A stretch of DNA of 41,800 nucleotides, taken from assembly GCA_004557385.1 (NCBI GenBank), contig SFEA01000016.1:1-41800 (forward strand). Reading direction: 5' to 3'. This document shows, in pieces, positions 41,798-41,800 of this stretch. Source of the stretch: Bacteroidales bacterium (GTDB lineage: Bacteria > Bacteroidota > Bacteroidia > Bacteroidales > Muribaculaceae). The notes beneath the pieces were generated by a model that saw only the letters and a program-made list of their open reading frames with translations, searched no databases and was not told the origin of the DNA. The first letter of the stretch is position 1; each line of letters starts with the position of its first letter. A program made the position numbers and the translations under genes.

Positions 41798-41800
41798 GAT

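Overview
The window looks like chromosome of a gut-type Bacteroidales bacterium (phylum Bacteroidota). Two SusC/SusD pairs, many signal-peptide lipoproteins, a C-terminal tail like the type IX secretion or 'PGxYIIxGKKV' type, and repeated promoter -7 boxes of the form TAnnTTTG (often with TTTG about 19-21 bp upstream) all point there. Coding DNA is moderately GC-rich and intergenic DNA is AT-rich. Family or genus cannot be fixed from this sequence; Muribaculaceae or Prevotella-like lineages would fit. No rRNA, tRNA, transposase, integrase, phage gene or CRISPR array was seen.

Layout. (1) 1-385 is gene-free and holds a nested palindromic element. (2) 386-1735 (-) is a secreted alpha/beta hydrolase. 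(3) 2126-11895 (+) is a SusC/SusD operon: SusC, SusD, a DUF4843 lipoprotein, a PKD-like lipoprotein, an AT-rich secreted beta-sandwich protein and a TlpA-type thioredoxin. It has no glycoside hydrolase. (4) 11896-12560 is a mosaic of palindromic repeats. (5) 12564-13681 (-) holds folK and an Lrp/AsnC regulator. (6) 13879-22695 (-) is an amino-sugar acid scavenging cluster, read in the order nanA lyase, AGE-type epimerase, MFS transporter, kelch mutarotase, NanQ-type anomerase, NamZ/DUF1343 exo-muramidase, sodium/solute symporter, WYL regulator. (7) 22696-23588 is gene-free, with hairpins, promoter boxes and another copy of the dispersed repeat. (8) 23589-24695 (-) is a lone GT4 glycosyltransferase. 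(9) 25338-25616 (+) is a tiny secreted Ig-like protein that looks like the tail of a GH2 enzyme joined to a signal peptide. (10) 25698-33038 (-) holds an S9 peptidase, rubrerythrin, a large MscS-type channel and an LD-carboxypeptidase. (11) 33188-37880 (-) is a second SusC/SusD pair with a leader of about 390 nt containing a possible 38-codon ORF. (12) 38512-41399 (-) holds a small unknown protein, a cysteine-desulfidase family protein and a TIM-barrel lipoprotein. (13) 41400-41800 repeats the palindromic mosaic.

How the genes fit together. The nan cluster describes uptake of sialic acid, anomer adjustment, cleavage by the lyase to ManNAc and pyruvate, and epimerisation of ManNAc to GlcNAc without phosphorylation. 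NamZ and the second transporter suggest that MurNAc, the lactyl amino sugar of peptidoglycan, is gathered by the same locus. LdcA and the MscS channel are a second envelope/murein unit. The two SusC/SusD systems import unknown ligands.

The most unusual items are the combined Neu5Ac/MurNAc cluster with two predicted anomer-converting enzymes, the modular palindromic repeat family found at four intergenic sites, the GH2-tail miniprotein, the AT-rich gene bracketed by hairpins in operon 1, and the structured leader of the second susC. All functions are assigned by reading motifs; no database search was possible.
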